Source: a bacterium (lineage in GTDB: Bacteria; Electryoneota; RPQS01). Taken from it: a stretch of 64,000 bases of DNA. Positions 26,942-35,328 of this stretch are shown piece after piece. A program made the translations under genes and the position numbers. Each line of letters starts with the position of its first letter. Position 1 is the first letter of the stretch. The notes beneath the pieces are model-generated. The model saw only the letters and a program-made list of their open reading frames with translations, ran no database searches and was not told where the DNA came from. Where the stretch lies: NCBI GenBank assembly GCA_016702305.1, contig JADJEH010000002.1, positions 620,001 through 684,000 of the forward strand. The letters run 5' to 3'.

Positions 26942-28870
26942 ATGTCGAAGCGTTACGTCGTTTTCGTTATTTTGCTGCTCGCCTCATCGCGAGCGTTTTC
27001 TGTCTCTGTCCCCGATTGGCTTGAAGCCATGGCCTCAACGGCTGCGGGCTCTGGAGACTTTCCGAACGCATCTGTTCTTGTGCTGCGCGACTACCGTCAG
27101 CTAAATGTGGACTCGGGCGGCGCGGCCACGTCGTATGTTGAGCAGTGCTTGAAGCTGCTGGACGATCGGGCCAAAGATGAGCAAGGCGACCGTTCGATTC
27201 GCTTTGACTCCGAGCGTGATACGGTGATCTTCGATGCCGTGTATACTCGGCAGGCGGACGGCAGATGGATTGAACCGGAAAAAGACGCGTTCACGGTGAC
27301 GAGTGCGCCCGAAGTGCAGTGGGCTTCGGCATATTCACAGTTGAAACAGCAAAACGTCAGCTTTCCGGGGCTGGCTGCGGGCGCGGTGATCTACTGGAAG
27401 TATCGCGTTGTTCCGAAGTCGGGTCGCACGCCCTGGGCCGATGACTATCAGAGCGGTATCGTTACGTTCGGCGGATTCGAGCCAGTTGCCGATCAGCGCT
27501 TCGAGATCGTCGCGGACACGACATACCCGCTGCGGTATGAGATGCAGAATTCGCCCGTCACGCCGACGCAAGCTGTGGATGGTGTGCGTCGCACCCTAAC
27601 ATGGTCGTTCCAGAACCTCAGACAGTTGACACCGGAACCGGACATGGTGGGCATCTCGCACTTGGTCCCGCGGCTGATTTTCACGACATTCGAAGACTGG
27701 AGCGAGTTGGGGCTATATGTTGGCGAGCGCTTCTGGCGGGCCGTTGAGCACGCCTCCTACGCGCAGACGCAATATGCTTTGATCTCCACTCCCGGTACGC
27801 TGTCGGGGCACCCCTTGGCCCGCAACATTGCCTTTTGGGTGCAGCAGAACATCCGGACGGTTCCGTTGGGATTGGGGGCCGTCGGCTACGAACCGAACGA
27901 CGCCGACGACGTGTGGGCTAACCGTTACGGCGACGTGCGCGACAAACTGGTGCTGCTCTCGGCGTTGTTGGGTGCCTATGGTATCAACTCTTATCCAGTG
28001 TTGTTGCAGGCGAGTAACGCGCCGTTCAGCCAATTACCCTCTCTCGATCAGTTCAATCAGATGGTCTTGGCCGTGCCAGTAGATGCGGACACGATTTTCC
28101 TGGACCCCTTGCCGAAGTTCTCGCCGCCTGACGAGATTACGTACGGTCGCTCGGTCGGCATGAGCTGTCAACTAATTCTTGGCGCACCTTTACTCGAACC
28201 GGCCGGAGATCTCGTGCGGCAAGAGCGCCGCGCAACGGTGAGCATGTCCCTGACGCTGGACACCGTTGGCACATTAGCCGGGCAGGCGCGTTGCGATGTC
28301 ATTGCCGATTTTGCGGCATCGGCGCGCGCGACGTTTACGGACCAGAAACAGCAGGAGCGTGAAATCTACTTCCAGCGCGCCGCTTCCCGCATTGGGCAAG
28401 GCTGCGAAGTTATTCGGTCGGAGGTCTCTGATCCCAAGCAGTTGGCCCAGCCGATGCGGGTGAGCATGGATTTCTCGTGCCCGGACTTTGCGGTCAAGCA
28501 AGGTGATCTGCTGCTCGTGGACATTCCTGTCTCGCCGTTCGCGTTCGCCTCCGCCGGCTTCTACCCATCGTTGCCTACCGTTAAGTATCCGGTTGACCTG
28601 CCAATGATGTGTACGGTTTCGCAGACCATCATCGTCTCTTATCCCAAGGGATATCAAGTGGCCTACCTGCCGAACCGCCTATTGGTCGCCAATCCGTTCA
28701 TGTCCATCGAAGTTGTGCCCAAACAGTTGGCCGACCGCATTGAGTGGCAGCAGTCGGTCACGTATAGTGCGGACATGGTCTCGGTCGAAGACTACCCGAG
28801 CCTGCGGGCGGCCTTCGAGAGTCTGATTGCCCCCAAGAACCGTATGTTCGTGTTAGAGAAAGCTAAGTAG
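26942..28870 (+). CDS. Secreted DUF3857 protein with degenerate transglutaminase fold
   Basis: 642 residues with signal peptide (VVFVILLLASSRAFSVS). The overall layout matches its upstream paralogue at 24184: DUF3857 N-terminal half, papain-like fold, beta C-terminus. The triad is broken: the Cys position reads YGDVRDKL with Val332, the His position reads FNQMVL with Gln373, and only Asp388 in FLDPLP is kept. The surrounding fold residues are well conserved, suggesting a non-catalytic, binding or regulatory role rather than decay. It probably forms one transcription unit with the two genes before it. Confidence 0.82.
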   Translation: MSKRYVVFVILLLASSRAFSVSVPDWLEAMASTAAGSGDFPNASVLVLRDYRQLNVDSGGAATSYVEQCLKLLDDRAKDEQGDRSIRFDSERDTVIFDAVYTRQADGRWIEPEKDAFTVTSAPEVQWASAYSQLKQQNVSFPGLAAGAVIYWKYRVVPKSGRTPWADDYQSGIVTFGGFEPVADQRFEIVADTTYPLRYEMQNSPVTPTQAVDGVRRTLTWSFQNLRQLTPEPDMVGISHLVPRLIFTTFEDWSELGLYVGERFWRAVEHASYAQTQYALISTPGTLSGHPLARNIAFWVQQNIRTVPLGLGAVGYEPNDADDVWANRYGDVRDKLVLLSALLGAYGINSYPVLLQASNAPFSQLPSLDQFNQMVLAVPVDADTIFLDPLPKFSPPDEITYGRSVGMSCQLILGAPLLEPAGDLVRQERRATVSMSLTLDTVGTLAGQARCDVIADFAASARATFTDQKQQEREIYFQRAASRIGQGCEVIRSEVSDPKQLAQPMRVSMDFSCPDFAVKQGDLLLVDIPVSPFAFASAGFYPSLPTVKYPVDLPMMCTVSQTIIVSYPKGYQVAYLPNRLLVANPFMSIEVVPKQLADRIEWQQSVTYSADMVSVEDYPSLRAAFESLIAPKNRMFVLEKAK

Positions 28871-28898
28871 TTTGCCCGGCTCAAAGAACGGGAGTCAG

Positions 28899-28927
28899 TT
28901 GACAAAGCCAAAAGTTTTCCGTAGTTT
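28899..28927 (+). promoter_or_regulatory. Possible promoter of the nuo operon
   Basis: TTGACA (28899-28904), a 17-base spacer and TAGTTT (28922-28927) precede nuoA by about 160 bases. The -35 is perfect and the -10 weak. No other candidate is seen between the preceding gene and nuoA. Confidence 0.45.
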
Positions 28928-29086
28928 ACCGCACAATTAGGCAGGATGCGTTCAACGGGCAACATGGCGCAAGAGTTTGAAATCGCTTAACATGCGATAT
29001 CTTGAGGCGATGGGTGCTGAAAAACGGGGACTTGAACATCCGTCTCGTGAATTTTGTAGCAAGCCTTGGCCTCCTCCCGCACCCCC

Positions 29087-29458
29087 ATGCCGGACGCCCT
29101 TCACTCCAATAATCTTGTCGTCTTTTTGATCCTGTCCGGGGCGGTTGCCGCCGTGGTCGGGCTTTTTGTGGCGCTGACTGTCCTCTTTGGACCGAAGCGC
29201 CCGAACGAGACGAAAAATGCACCGTTCGAGTCCGGCTGGATTAGCAAGTCGGACGCATCGCAGCCGTTCCCGATCAAGTACTACCTCGTGGCCATCTTGT
29301 TTGTCGTGTTCGACATCGAGGTGGCCTTTTTGTATCCGTGGGCGGTCAGTTTCCGCGAGATCGGGATGATCGGGTTTATTTCGATGAATGTGTTCCTGGC
29401 CATTCTTGCGGTCGGGCTTTACTATGCTGTTAAGAAGCGCGTCCTGGAGTGGAAGTAA
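29087..29458 (+). CDS. nuoA: NADH-quinone oxidoreductase subunit A
   Basis: 123 residues from ATG 29087; an in-frame TTG at 29066 would add seven residues. This small membrane subunit of complex I couples the peripheral arm to the proton-pumping arm. Three membrane helices are seen (VVFLILSGAVAAVVGLFVALTVLFG, YYLVAILFVVFDIEVAFLYPW, FISMNVFLAILAVGLYYAV). The family motif APFESGWISKSDASQPFPIKYYL includes the conserved loop near the quinone site, and the DIEVAFLYPW helix has the conserved acids. It starts the nuoABCDEFGHI cluster; nuoB begins one base after its stop. Confidence 0.96.
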   Translation: MPDALHSNNLVVFLILSGAVAAVVGLFVALTVLFGPKRPNETKNAPFESGWISKSDASQPFPIKYYLVAILFVVFDIEVAFLYPWAVSFREIGMIGFISMNVFLAILAVGLYYAVKKRVLEWK

Positions 29459-29459
29459 C

Positions 29460-29963
29460 ATGAGCGAACTGATCCAGAGCCCCATGATGGATATGTCGCG
29501 CTCGCTGTCGGGGAATGTCCTGACGACGAAGTTCGACAAACTGCTGGGCTGGGCGCGGAAGTACTCGCTCTTTCAGTATCCGTTTGTGACGGCCTGCTGC
29601 GGCATGGAGTTCATGTCCACGGCCTGTTCGCATTACGATATTGACCGCTTCGGCGCGGCCTTCCCGCGCTTCTCGCCGCGGCAGGCGGACGTCATCTGGG
29701 TGGTGGGCACGATCAGTCACAAAATTGCCCCGATTCTCAAGACCGTCTATGAGCAGACCGCCGATCCCAAGTGGGTGGTCAGTTTTGGCGCCTGCGCCAG
29801 TTGCGGCGGCCCGTATGATAACTACGCGACCGTGCAGGGCATTGACACGATTATTCCGGTGGATGTCTATATCGCCGGCTGCCCGCCGCGCCCCGAAGCC
29901 GTCCTCGACGGACTGTTGAAGCTCCAGCACCTGATTCAAAATCAGAAGCACGAGTGGAAGTAG
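29460..29963 (+). CDS. nuoB: NADH-quinone oxidoreductase subunit B
   Basis: 167 residues from ATG 29460; an upstream start at 29388 lies in nuoA and is rejected. The subunit holds the last iron-sulfur cluster, N2, which reduces quinone. All four ligands are present: Cys46 and Cys47 in TACCGMEF, Cys112 in GACASCGG and Cys141 in AGCPPRPEA. WARKYSLFQYPF and DVIWVVGTISHK are typical. It begins one base after nuoA. A 163-base gap of unusual composition separates it from nuoC. Confidence 0.98.
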   Translation: MSELIQSPMMDMSRSLSGNVLTTKFDKLLGWARKYSLFQYPFVTACCGMEFMSTACSHYDIDRFGAAFPRFSPRQADVIWVVGTISHKIAPILKTVYEQTADPKWVVSFGACASCGGPYDNYATVQGIDTIIPVDVYIAGCPPRPEAVLDGLLKLQHLIQNQKHEWK

Positions 29964-30126
29964 CGTGCGCTTGGATCTGGGGCGATCGCCGGCGGCCATG
30001 CTCGAGCGAACGATTTAACTGGTAAAGTTAGCATTACGGGTAAATAAGAAATACAAGTATTGCCAGATATAGCATTGTGAGCAAATTCCCGAACATATCG
30101 CGATTGAGAAGACGCTGCCTGCGGCG
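29964..30126 (+). other. Low-GC spacer between nuoB and nuoC with an interrupted in-frame extension
   Basis: Read in the nuoC frame, a GTG at 29965 starts 17 sense codons, then TAA at 30016-30018, 17 further codons, TAG at 30070-30072, and 18 codons running into nuoC (ending HIAIEKTLPAAVLDWHERFG). The last stretch resembles real NuoC N-terminal sequence but contains no ATG, GTG or TTG. Positions 30017-30085 are strikingly AT-rich. TAGCATT occurs twice (30029-30035, 30070-30076). No tRNA, promoter or terminator is evident. Confidence 0.5.
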
Positions 30127-30552
30127 GTGCTGGATTGGCACGAGCGGTTTGGCCAGCGGACGATCATTATTGATAGCCGCCACGTGCTGGCGATCATGAC
30201 GCTCTTGCGTGACAGTTTTGGCTATGATATGCTGTGCGATCTGACGGCTGTGGACTATCATCCGCGCCGCCCGCGCTACGAGGTGGTGTATCATCTGTTA
30301 AACATGACGAACCACGATCGTCTGCGCGTGAAGGTTCAGCTTGAAGATGGGCGTCTGCACATCGCCAGCCTGACGCCGCTCTACCCGATTGCCGACTGGC
30401 TTGAGCGCGAGGTGTGGGACATGTTCGGTGTGAAGTTTGACGGGCATCCGTCACTGAAGCGTATTTTGCTTTACGAAGAATTTGAAGGCCATCCGCTGCG
30501 CAAGGACTATCCCAAGACGAAGCGCCAGCCGTTGATCGGCCCGCAGAACTAA
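30127..30552 (+). CDS. nuoC: NADH-quinone oxidoreductase subunit C; N-terminus uncertain
   Basis: At least 141 residues from GTG 30127. NuoC is the 30-kDa peripheral-arm subunit that packs against NuoD. Recognisable segments are LDWHERFGQRTIII at the start, LCDLTAVDYHPRRPRYEVVYHLLN, and the family signature WLEREVWDMFGVKFDGHPSLKRILL with EGHPLRKDYP. The length is below the usual 150-200. Protein-like sequence continues at least 15 codons upstream without a start codon and meets stop codons at 30070 and 30016. So the GTG start may be a fallback, or the 5' end may be damaged or mis-assembled. nuoD follows after 2 bases. Confidence 0.85.
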   Translation: MLDWHERFGQRTIIIDSRHVLAIMTLLRDSFGYDMLCDLTAVDYHPRRPRYEVVYHLLNMTNHDRLRVKVQLEDGRLHIASLTPLYPIADWLEREVWDMFGVKFDGHPSLKRILLYEEFEGHPLRKDYPKTKRQPLIGPQN

Positions 30553-30554
30553 CC

Positions 30555-31814
30555 ATGCAGCATACCGAGCACCTACCGACTCTTGACGCGGCCGTAGAGG
30601 CCCACGAGCCCGAGTTCCAGCAGAAGGAAATGCTGCTGAACATCGGTCCCGCGCATCCGGCGATGCACGGGATTATCCGCATCGTGGCCAAGCTGGAAGG
30701 CGAGCTGGTGGTCGGGTCGGAAGTGGAGATCGGCTATCTGCACCGCGCGTTTGAGAAGAGTTGCGAAGAGAGCACGTGGAATCAGGCGATCATCTATACG
30801 GATCGTTTGAACTACGTCTCCTCGCCGATCAACAACGTCGGCTACTGCATGGCCGTTGAGAAGCTGCTCGGCATCGAAGTCCCGCCGCGGGGACAGTACA
30901 TACGCACGCTCATGTGCGAGATCGCGCGAGTCAGCGATCATCTGACCTGTGTGGGCGCCTCGGCTATGGAGCTGGGCGGCTTCACGGTGTTCCTCTACAT
31001 GATCAAGGGCCGTGAGTATTTGTGGGAGTTGATCGAAGAGTATTGCGGCGCGCGCGTCACGACGATGGCAGCGCGGGTCGGCGGCATGCCGCACGATCTG
31101 CCCGAGGGTTGGCTGGACAAGTGCCTGTGGGTGGTCAAGGAGATTCGCGAGATTCTGCGCGAGTGCGACATCCTGCTGACGAATAACCGGATCTTTGTTG
31201 AGCGCATGGAAAACGTCGGCGTGATGAGCGCTGAACGCGCGATTGCCTGGGGCTGGACCGGCCCGTGTCTGCGCGGGAGCGGCGTGGCTTACGATGTGCG
31301 CAAGGATTTTCCGTATCTGGTCTATGATCAGCTTGATTGGGAAGTGCCGGTCGGTCGCAAGGGTGACAATTTGGATCGTTACCTTGTGCGCATGGAAGAG
31401 ATGGAGCAAAGCTGCCGGATTATCGAGCAATGTGTCGCAAAGATACCCGGTGGGCCGATTAGCTGTGACAACAAGAAAGTGGTCCTGCCCGACAAGAAGG
31501 ACACATACGGGAATATCGAAGGCCTCATGAATCACTTCAAATTGATCATGTACGGCCACGGCATCCGCGTTCCCGAAGGCGAAGTCTATTTCCCGGTCGA
31601 GGGCGGCAACGGCGAACTTGGGTTCTATATTGTTAGTCATCCCGACGAGCATTCGAAGGACGGCTGCAACGACCGCGCGTGGCGCGTTCGCTGCCGACCG
31701 CCGTGCTTCCCGATGGTCGCTTGCCTGCCGGAGATGATCAACAACTACATGATCGCCGACATCGTTCCCACGTTTGGTTCCGTGAATATGATCGGCGGCG
31801 AGTTGGATCGCTAA
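30555..31814 (+). CDS. nuoD: NADH-quinone oxidoreductase subunit D
   Basis: 419 residues. The 49-kDa subunit forms the quinone-binding cavity with NuoB and descends from the [NiFe] hydrogenase large subunit. Family motifs include NIGPAHPAMHGIIRI, EIGYLHRAFEKSCE, DRLNYVSSPINNVGYC, LGGFTVFLYMIKGRE and GCNDRAWRVRCRPPCF. The C-terminus ends in MIGGELDR, the conserved DR end. The first 22 residues are a variable tail. The start is ATG at 30555, 2 bases after nuoC. Confidence 0.98.
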   Translation: MQHTEHLPTLDAAVEAHEPEFQQKEMLLNIGPAHPAMHGIIRIVAKLEGELVVGSEVEIGYLHRAFEKSCEESTWNQAIIYTDRLNYVSSPINNVGYCMAVEKLLGIEVPPRGQYIRTLMCEIARVSDHLTCVGASAMELGGFTVFLYMIKGREYLWELIEEYCGARVTTMAARVGGMPHDLPEGWLDKCLWVVKEIREILRECDILLTNNRIFVERMENVGVMSAERAIAWGWTGPCLRGSGVAYDVRKDFPYLVYDQLDWEVPVGRKGDNLDRYLVRMEEMEQSCRIIEQCVAKIPGGPISCDNKKVVLPDKKDTYGNIEGLMNHFKLIMYGHGIRVPEGEVYFPVEGGNGELGFYIVSHPDEHSKDGCNDRAWRVRCRPPCFPMVACLPEMINNYMIADIVPTFGSVNMIGGELDR

Positions 31815-31823
31815 CCAATTCTC

Positions 31824-32366
31824 ATGCAAATCCCCGATACACTGAAGAAGAAGGCCGCTGAGATCGGCTTTCGCTACCCCGAGGACAAACGTCAATCGGG
31901 TCTGATTCCGCTGCTGTTTGAAGTGCAGCGCGAATTGGGCTGGATTACGCCCGAGGCGGAAGCATGGGTTGCGGAAACGCTCGGCGTGACCGAAGTGAAG
32001 GTGCGCGAGGTCATCACGTTTTATTCGATGATGCGCGCCGAGCCGAGCGGCAAATACCTGATTCAGGTTTGTCAGAATATCGCATGCTGTCTGACCGGCG
32101 GGGAAGAGCTGCAGCACCACATCGAGAAGAAGTTGGGGATCCACCCGGGCGAGACGACCAAAGACGGCATGTTCACGCTGAAGTGCGTGGAATGTCTGGG
32201 CGGTTGTTCGTGGGGGCCGATGATGCTCGTAAACGAGGATCAGTATTTCCAATTGAGCAAGGAAAAGGTTGACAAGGTGATTGACGGGCTGCGCGCGGGA
32301 GAACCGCTGGTAGCCGACAATCCGACGCCTCTGCTGGGCAACGTAGCCGGAGAGACAGTGGCATGA
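31824..32366 (+). CDS. nuoE: NADH-quinone oxidoreductase subunit E
   Basis: 180 residues. This thioredoxin-fold subunit carries the [2Fe-2S] cluster N1a beside the FMN module. The four ligands are in CQNIAC (C-x4-C) and, later, VECLGGCSWGP (C-x3-C). The N-terminal QSGLIPLLFEVQRELGWITPEA helix and EVREVITFYSMMR-like strand are typical. The C-terminal tail (PLLGNVAGETVA) is a short variable extension. It overlaps nuoF by 4 bases (ATGA at 32363-32366). Confidence 0.97.
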   Translation: MQIPDTLKKKAAEIGFRYPEDKRQSGLIPLLFEVQRELGWITPEAEAWVAETLGVTEVKVREVITFYSMMRAEPSGKYLIQVCQNIACCLTGGEELQHHIEKKLGIHPGETTKDGMFTLKCVECLGGCSWGPMMLVNEDQYFQLSKEKVDKVIDGLRAGEPLVADNPTPLLGNVAGETVA

Positions 32367-33622
32367 TCGGCAACGGCTCTGTGCGGGTGATATCCAAGAA
32401 TTTTGCCGTGGCCAACATGGCCTCGTTGGACGTGGCCCTGAAGAACGGCGCGTATGATCAGTTCAAGCGCGCGCTGAAGATGAAGCCCGAAGAGGTGACG
32501 CAGATCGTGAAGGATTCGGGTCTGCGCGGTCACGGCGGCGCAGGCTTTTCGACGGGCACGAAGTGGGGCTTCATCCCCAAGGACAAGTTCCCTCGCTATG
32601 TCACGGTGAATGGCGACGAGTCCGAACCGGGAACGTGCAAAGACCGTTTGATTCTCGAACGCGATCCGCACCTGTTGCTCGAAGGTGCGCTGATCTGCGC
32701 GTATGCGGTGCAGGCTGAACGCGTTTACGTCTATATTCGTGGCGAGTACTTTTATCCGACGATGGTGACCGCCAAGGCCGTGCAGGAAGCGTATGCAAAA
32801 GGCTTCGCGGGCAAGAACATACTGAATAGCGGCTGGTCGTGCTCAATTCACATGCATAATGGCGCCGGCGCGTACATTTGTGGTGAAGAGACCGGTCTGC
32901 TTGAGTCCATGGAAGGGAAGAAGGGCTGGCCGCGCTTGAAGCCGCCGTTCTATCCCGCGGCTATTGGTCTGTGGGGTCAGCCGACGATTGTGAATAACGT
33001 CGAGACGCTCGCCTTCGTGCCGCGTGTCTTGGAGATGGGCGCGGAGAAATTCGCCGCGTTGGGCTCGCCTAAGAATGGTGGCACGGCGCTCTATTCACTG
33101 TCAGGTCACGTCAACAAGCCGGGCGTCTATGAATTGCCGATGGGCACGCTTCTGAGTGACTTGGTTTACAAGTATGGCGGCGGCATTCCCAACGGTCGCA
33201 AGCTTAAGGCTGTAATCCCCGGCGGGTCGTCGTCGCACATTCTGACCGCAGAAGAGTGTGAAAATCTCCCGCTGGATTTCGAATCGGTCGCTGCTCGCGG
33301 TTCGATGCTCGGCAGCGCGGCCGTGATGGTGATTGATGACACCGTGTCAATTCCCAAGCTCATGCATTGGATGGTGCGGTTTTACGCGCACGAAAGCTGT
33401 GGTCAGTGCACGCCGTGCCGCGAAGGTTGCGACTGGCTGTTGCGCCTGTCGAAGAAGTTCCTTGATGGCAGCGCCCGCAAGCGCGACATTGACGACATGT
33501 GGGAAGTTGCCAATAATATTGACGGCAAAACGATCTGTGCGCTTGGCGCGGCTGTCGCCTGGCCCACGAAGAGTTATCTGGAAAAGTACCGCCACGAGTT
33601 TGAAGCGGTTTGCAAGAGTTAA
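32363..33622 (+). CDS. nuoF: NADH-quinone oxidoreductase subunit F
   Basis: 419 residues. It binds NADH and FMN and holds cluster N3. Visible motifs are the glycine-rich GLRGHGGAGFSTGTKWGF for FMN/NADH, NGDESEPGTCKDR, GAGAYICGEETGLLESMEG, and the cluster ligands ESCGQCTPCREG with a distal ICALG. A short N-terminal extension (VRVISKNF) precedes the fold. It overlaps nuoE by 4 bases and nuoG follows after 23. Confidence 0.98.
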   Translation: MIGNGSVRVISKNFAVANMASLDVALKNGAYDQFKRALKMKPEEVTQIVKDSGLRGHGGAGFSTGTKWGFIPKDKFPRYVTVNGDESEPGTCKDRLILERDPHLLLEGALICAYAVQAERVYVYIRGEYFYPTMVTAKAVQEAYAKGFAGKNILNSGWSCSIHMHNGAGAYICGEETGLLESMEGKKGWPRLKPPFYPAAIGLWGQPTIVNNVETLAFVPRVLEMGAEKFAALGSPKNGGTALYSLSGHVNKPGVYELPMGTLLSDLVYKYGGGIPNGRKLKAVIPGGSSSHILTAEECENLPLDFESVAARGSMLGSAAVMVIDDTVSIPKLMHWMVRFYAHESCGQCTPCREGCDWLLRLSKKFLDGSARKRDIDDMWEVANNIDGKTICALGAAVAWPTKSYLEKYRHEFEAVCKS

Positions 33623-33645
33623 CGTCACCAACCTGATCTCCTACC

Positions 33646-35325
33646 TTGCCCTGGCTTGAAATAGACGGTAAACCGGTTGAAGTGCCGGCGGGAATGAACC
33701 TCATAGAAGCGGCTCGGCTTCTGAATGTGGAGATTCCGCATTACTGCTACCACGCGGGCCTGACCGTTGTGGGCTCGTGCCGCATGTGTCAGGTGGAGGT
33801 GGAGGTGGGCGGCCGTAAGAGTGTGGCCATTGGCTGTAACACCAAGGCCGCCGACGGGATGAAGGTCTATACTAAGACCGAAGTCGTCCACAAGCTGCGG
33901 CAGTCAATTCTTGAGTTCTACCTGCAGCACCACCCGCTCGATTGCCCGATTTGTGACGACGCCGGCGAGTGCGACTTGCAGAACTACTACATGGAGCACG
34001 GTCTCCACGAGAGCCGCGTGGCGCTGGCCGAGAAGAAGCACAAGCATAAAGTGGTAGATGTCGGACCGACGGTCGTGCTCGACAGCGAACGCTGCGTACT
34101 CTGTTCGCGATGTGTGCGCTTCTGCCGGGAGATTACAGGCACCGATGAACTTGGCATATTTAATCACGGTCGCGACGCGGAATTGCTGACGACGCCGGGC
34201 AAGCGCCTCGACAACGACTACTCCGGTTGTGTGGTGGATTTGTGTCCCGTTGGCGCGCTGACAGACAAAGATTTCCGTTTCAAACGCCGCGTTTGGTACA
34301 TGAAGCGCACTGCGTCGGTATGCACCGGTTGTTCGCGCGGCTGTAATATCTTCATGGACTGGGAAATTGACCGCCGTTACAAAGACCCCGAGCGCCGCAT
34401 TCAGCGTCTGAAGCCGCGTTACAATCAGATGGTCAATGAGTGGTGGATATGCGACCAGGGCCGGTACAGCTACCACGCAGTGGACGCTGCCAATCGTCTG
34501 CTGGCGCCCGTAACCAAGTCCGCGAGCAACGGTCACGCGCCGAGCATTGATGAGGTCATTGCGTCCGTCGCGGAGAAGTTACAGGCCGTCGTGGCGAAGT
34601 CGGGCGCGGGATCCATTGCCGTGCTGGCGTCGGCCTCGTCATCCAATGAAGACCTTTACGCGCTGAACCGCCTGTTCGTCGAGAAGCTCAAGGTGCAGAA
34701 CATTGATTGCACATTCGGCTTCGAACCCAAGGGCAAAGAGGACGAGTTGCTGAAGCGTGCGGATCTGACTCCCAATCGGCGTGGCGCGTTGGAACTCAAG
34801 ATTAAGCCATGGGGCGGCGACGGACAGGGCGGAGACGAATTGCTGGCGGCGGTGGTTGAAGGCGAATTTGATGCGGTGATTGTCATTCGCCACGATCTCT
34901 CAAAAGCGCTGTCCGAACGCGATCTGGCTAAGCTGCGCAAGAACACCGGCTATATTGTCTGCCTCGCCGAGCATACGACCGGCTGGAGCGATGTGGCGGA
35001 TGTTGTCCTGCCGCTGGCGATGTGGGCCGAGCGCGAAGCCACATACACGAATTTCCAGGGTCGCGTGCAGAAGACTGCCCGACCTTTTGAACCGCATGGG
35101 TTGGCGCGTGCCGAATGGGAGATCTGGTCCAAGCTCGGTGCGCACTTCGGGGTCGAACTCGGCGCCGAAACCCCGCAGGCTCTGTTTGACCGGATCGGCG
35201 CTCACTTTGAGTCCTTTGCCGGTTTGTCCTGGGATGCGCTGTCCACCGGAGGAAAGATGCTCAACGGCACGCCGGAACCGGCCTATCGGCGCGTGCAATC
35301 TGCTCACCCACTGCCTGCCTACTAA
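33646..35325 (+). CDS. nuoG: NADH-quinone oxidoreductase subunit G (short form)
   Basis: 559 residues from TTG 33646, the only usable start after an in-frame stop at 33634. It holds several iron-sulfur clusters of the NADH arm. The ferredoxin-like N-terminus has CYHAGLTVVGSCRMC; the His/Cys cluster follows in HHPLDCPICDDAGECDLQN; two [4Fe-4S] sites are in CVLCSRCVRFCREITG and VCTGCSRGCNI. The molybdopterin-oxidoreductase-like C-terminal part is much shorter than the 700-900 residue norm but still has the WSDVADVVLPLAMWAEREATYTNFQGR-type segment. Reduced NuoG forms occur in several phyla. Confidence 0.95.
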   Translation: MPWLEIDGKPVEVPAGMNLIEAARLLNVEIPHYCYHAGLTVVGSCRMCQVEVEVGGRKSVAIGCNTKAADGMKVYTKTEVVHKLRQSILEFYLQHHPLDCPICDDAGECDLQNYYMEHGLHESRVALAEKKHKHKVVDVGPTVVLDSERCVLCSRCVRFCREITGTDELGIFNHGRDAELLTTPGKRLDNDYSGCVVDLCPVGALTDKDFRFKRRVWYMKRTASVCTGCSRGCNIFMDWEIDRRYKDPERRIQRLKPRYNQMVNEWWICDQGRYSYHAVDAANRLLAPVTKSASNGHAPSIDEVIASVAEKLQAVVAKSGAGSIAVLASASSSNEDLYALNRLFVEKLKVQNIDCTFGFEPKGKEDELLKRADLTPNRRGALELKIKPWGGDGQGGDELLAAVVEGEFDAVIVIRHDLSKALSERDLAKLRKNTGYIVCLAEHTTGWSDVADVVLPLAMWAEREATYTNFQGRVQKTARPFEPHGLARAEWEIWSKLGAHFGVELGAETPQALFDRIGAHFESFAGLSWDALSTGGKMLNGTPEPAYRRVQSAHPLPAY

Positions 35326-35328
35326 CCC

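Noticed and set aside
30016..30072. In-frame TAA and TAG upstream of nuoC as recoded codons
   Set aside because: TAA has no recoding precedent here and pyrrolysine (TAG) would not explain both; damage, insertion or an alternative start is simpler.
30573..32252. 559-residue minus-strand ORF opposite nuoD/nuoE
   Set aside because: It is the mirror of two strongly recognised nuo genes and shows no family motif; open antisense frames are expected at this GC content.
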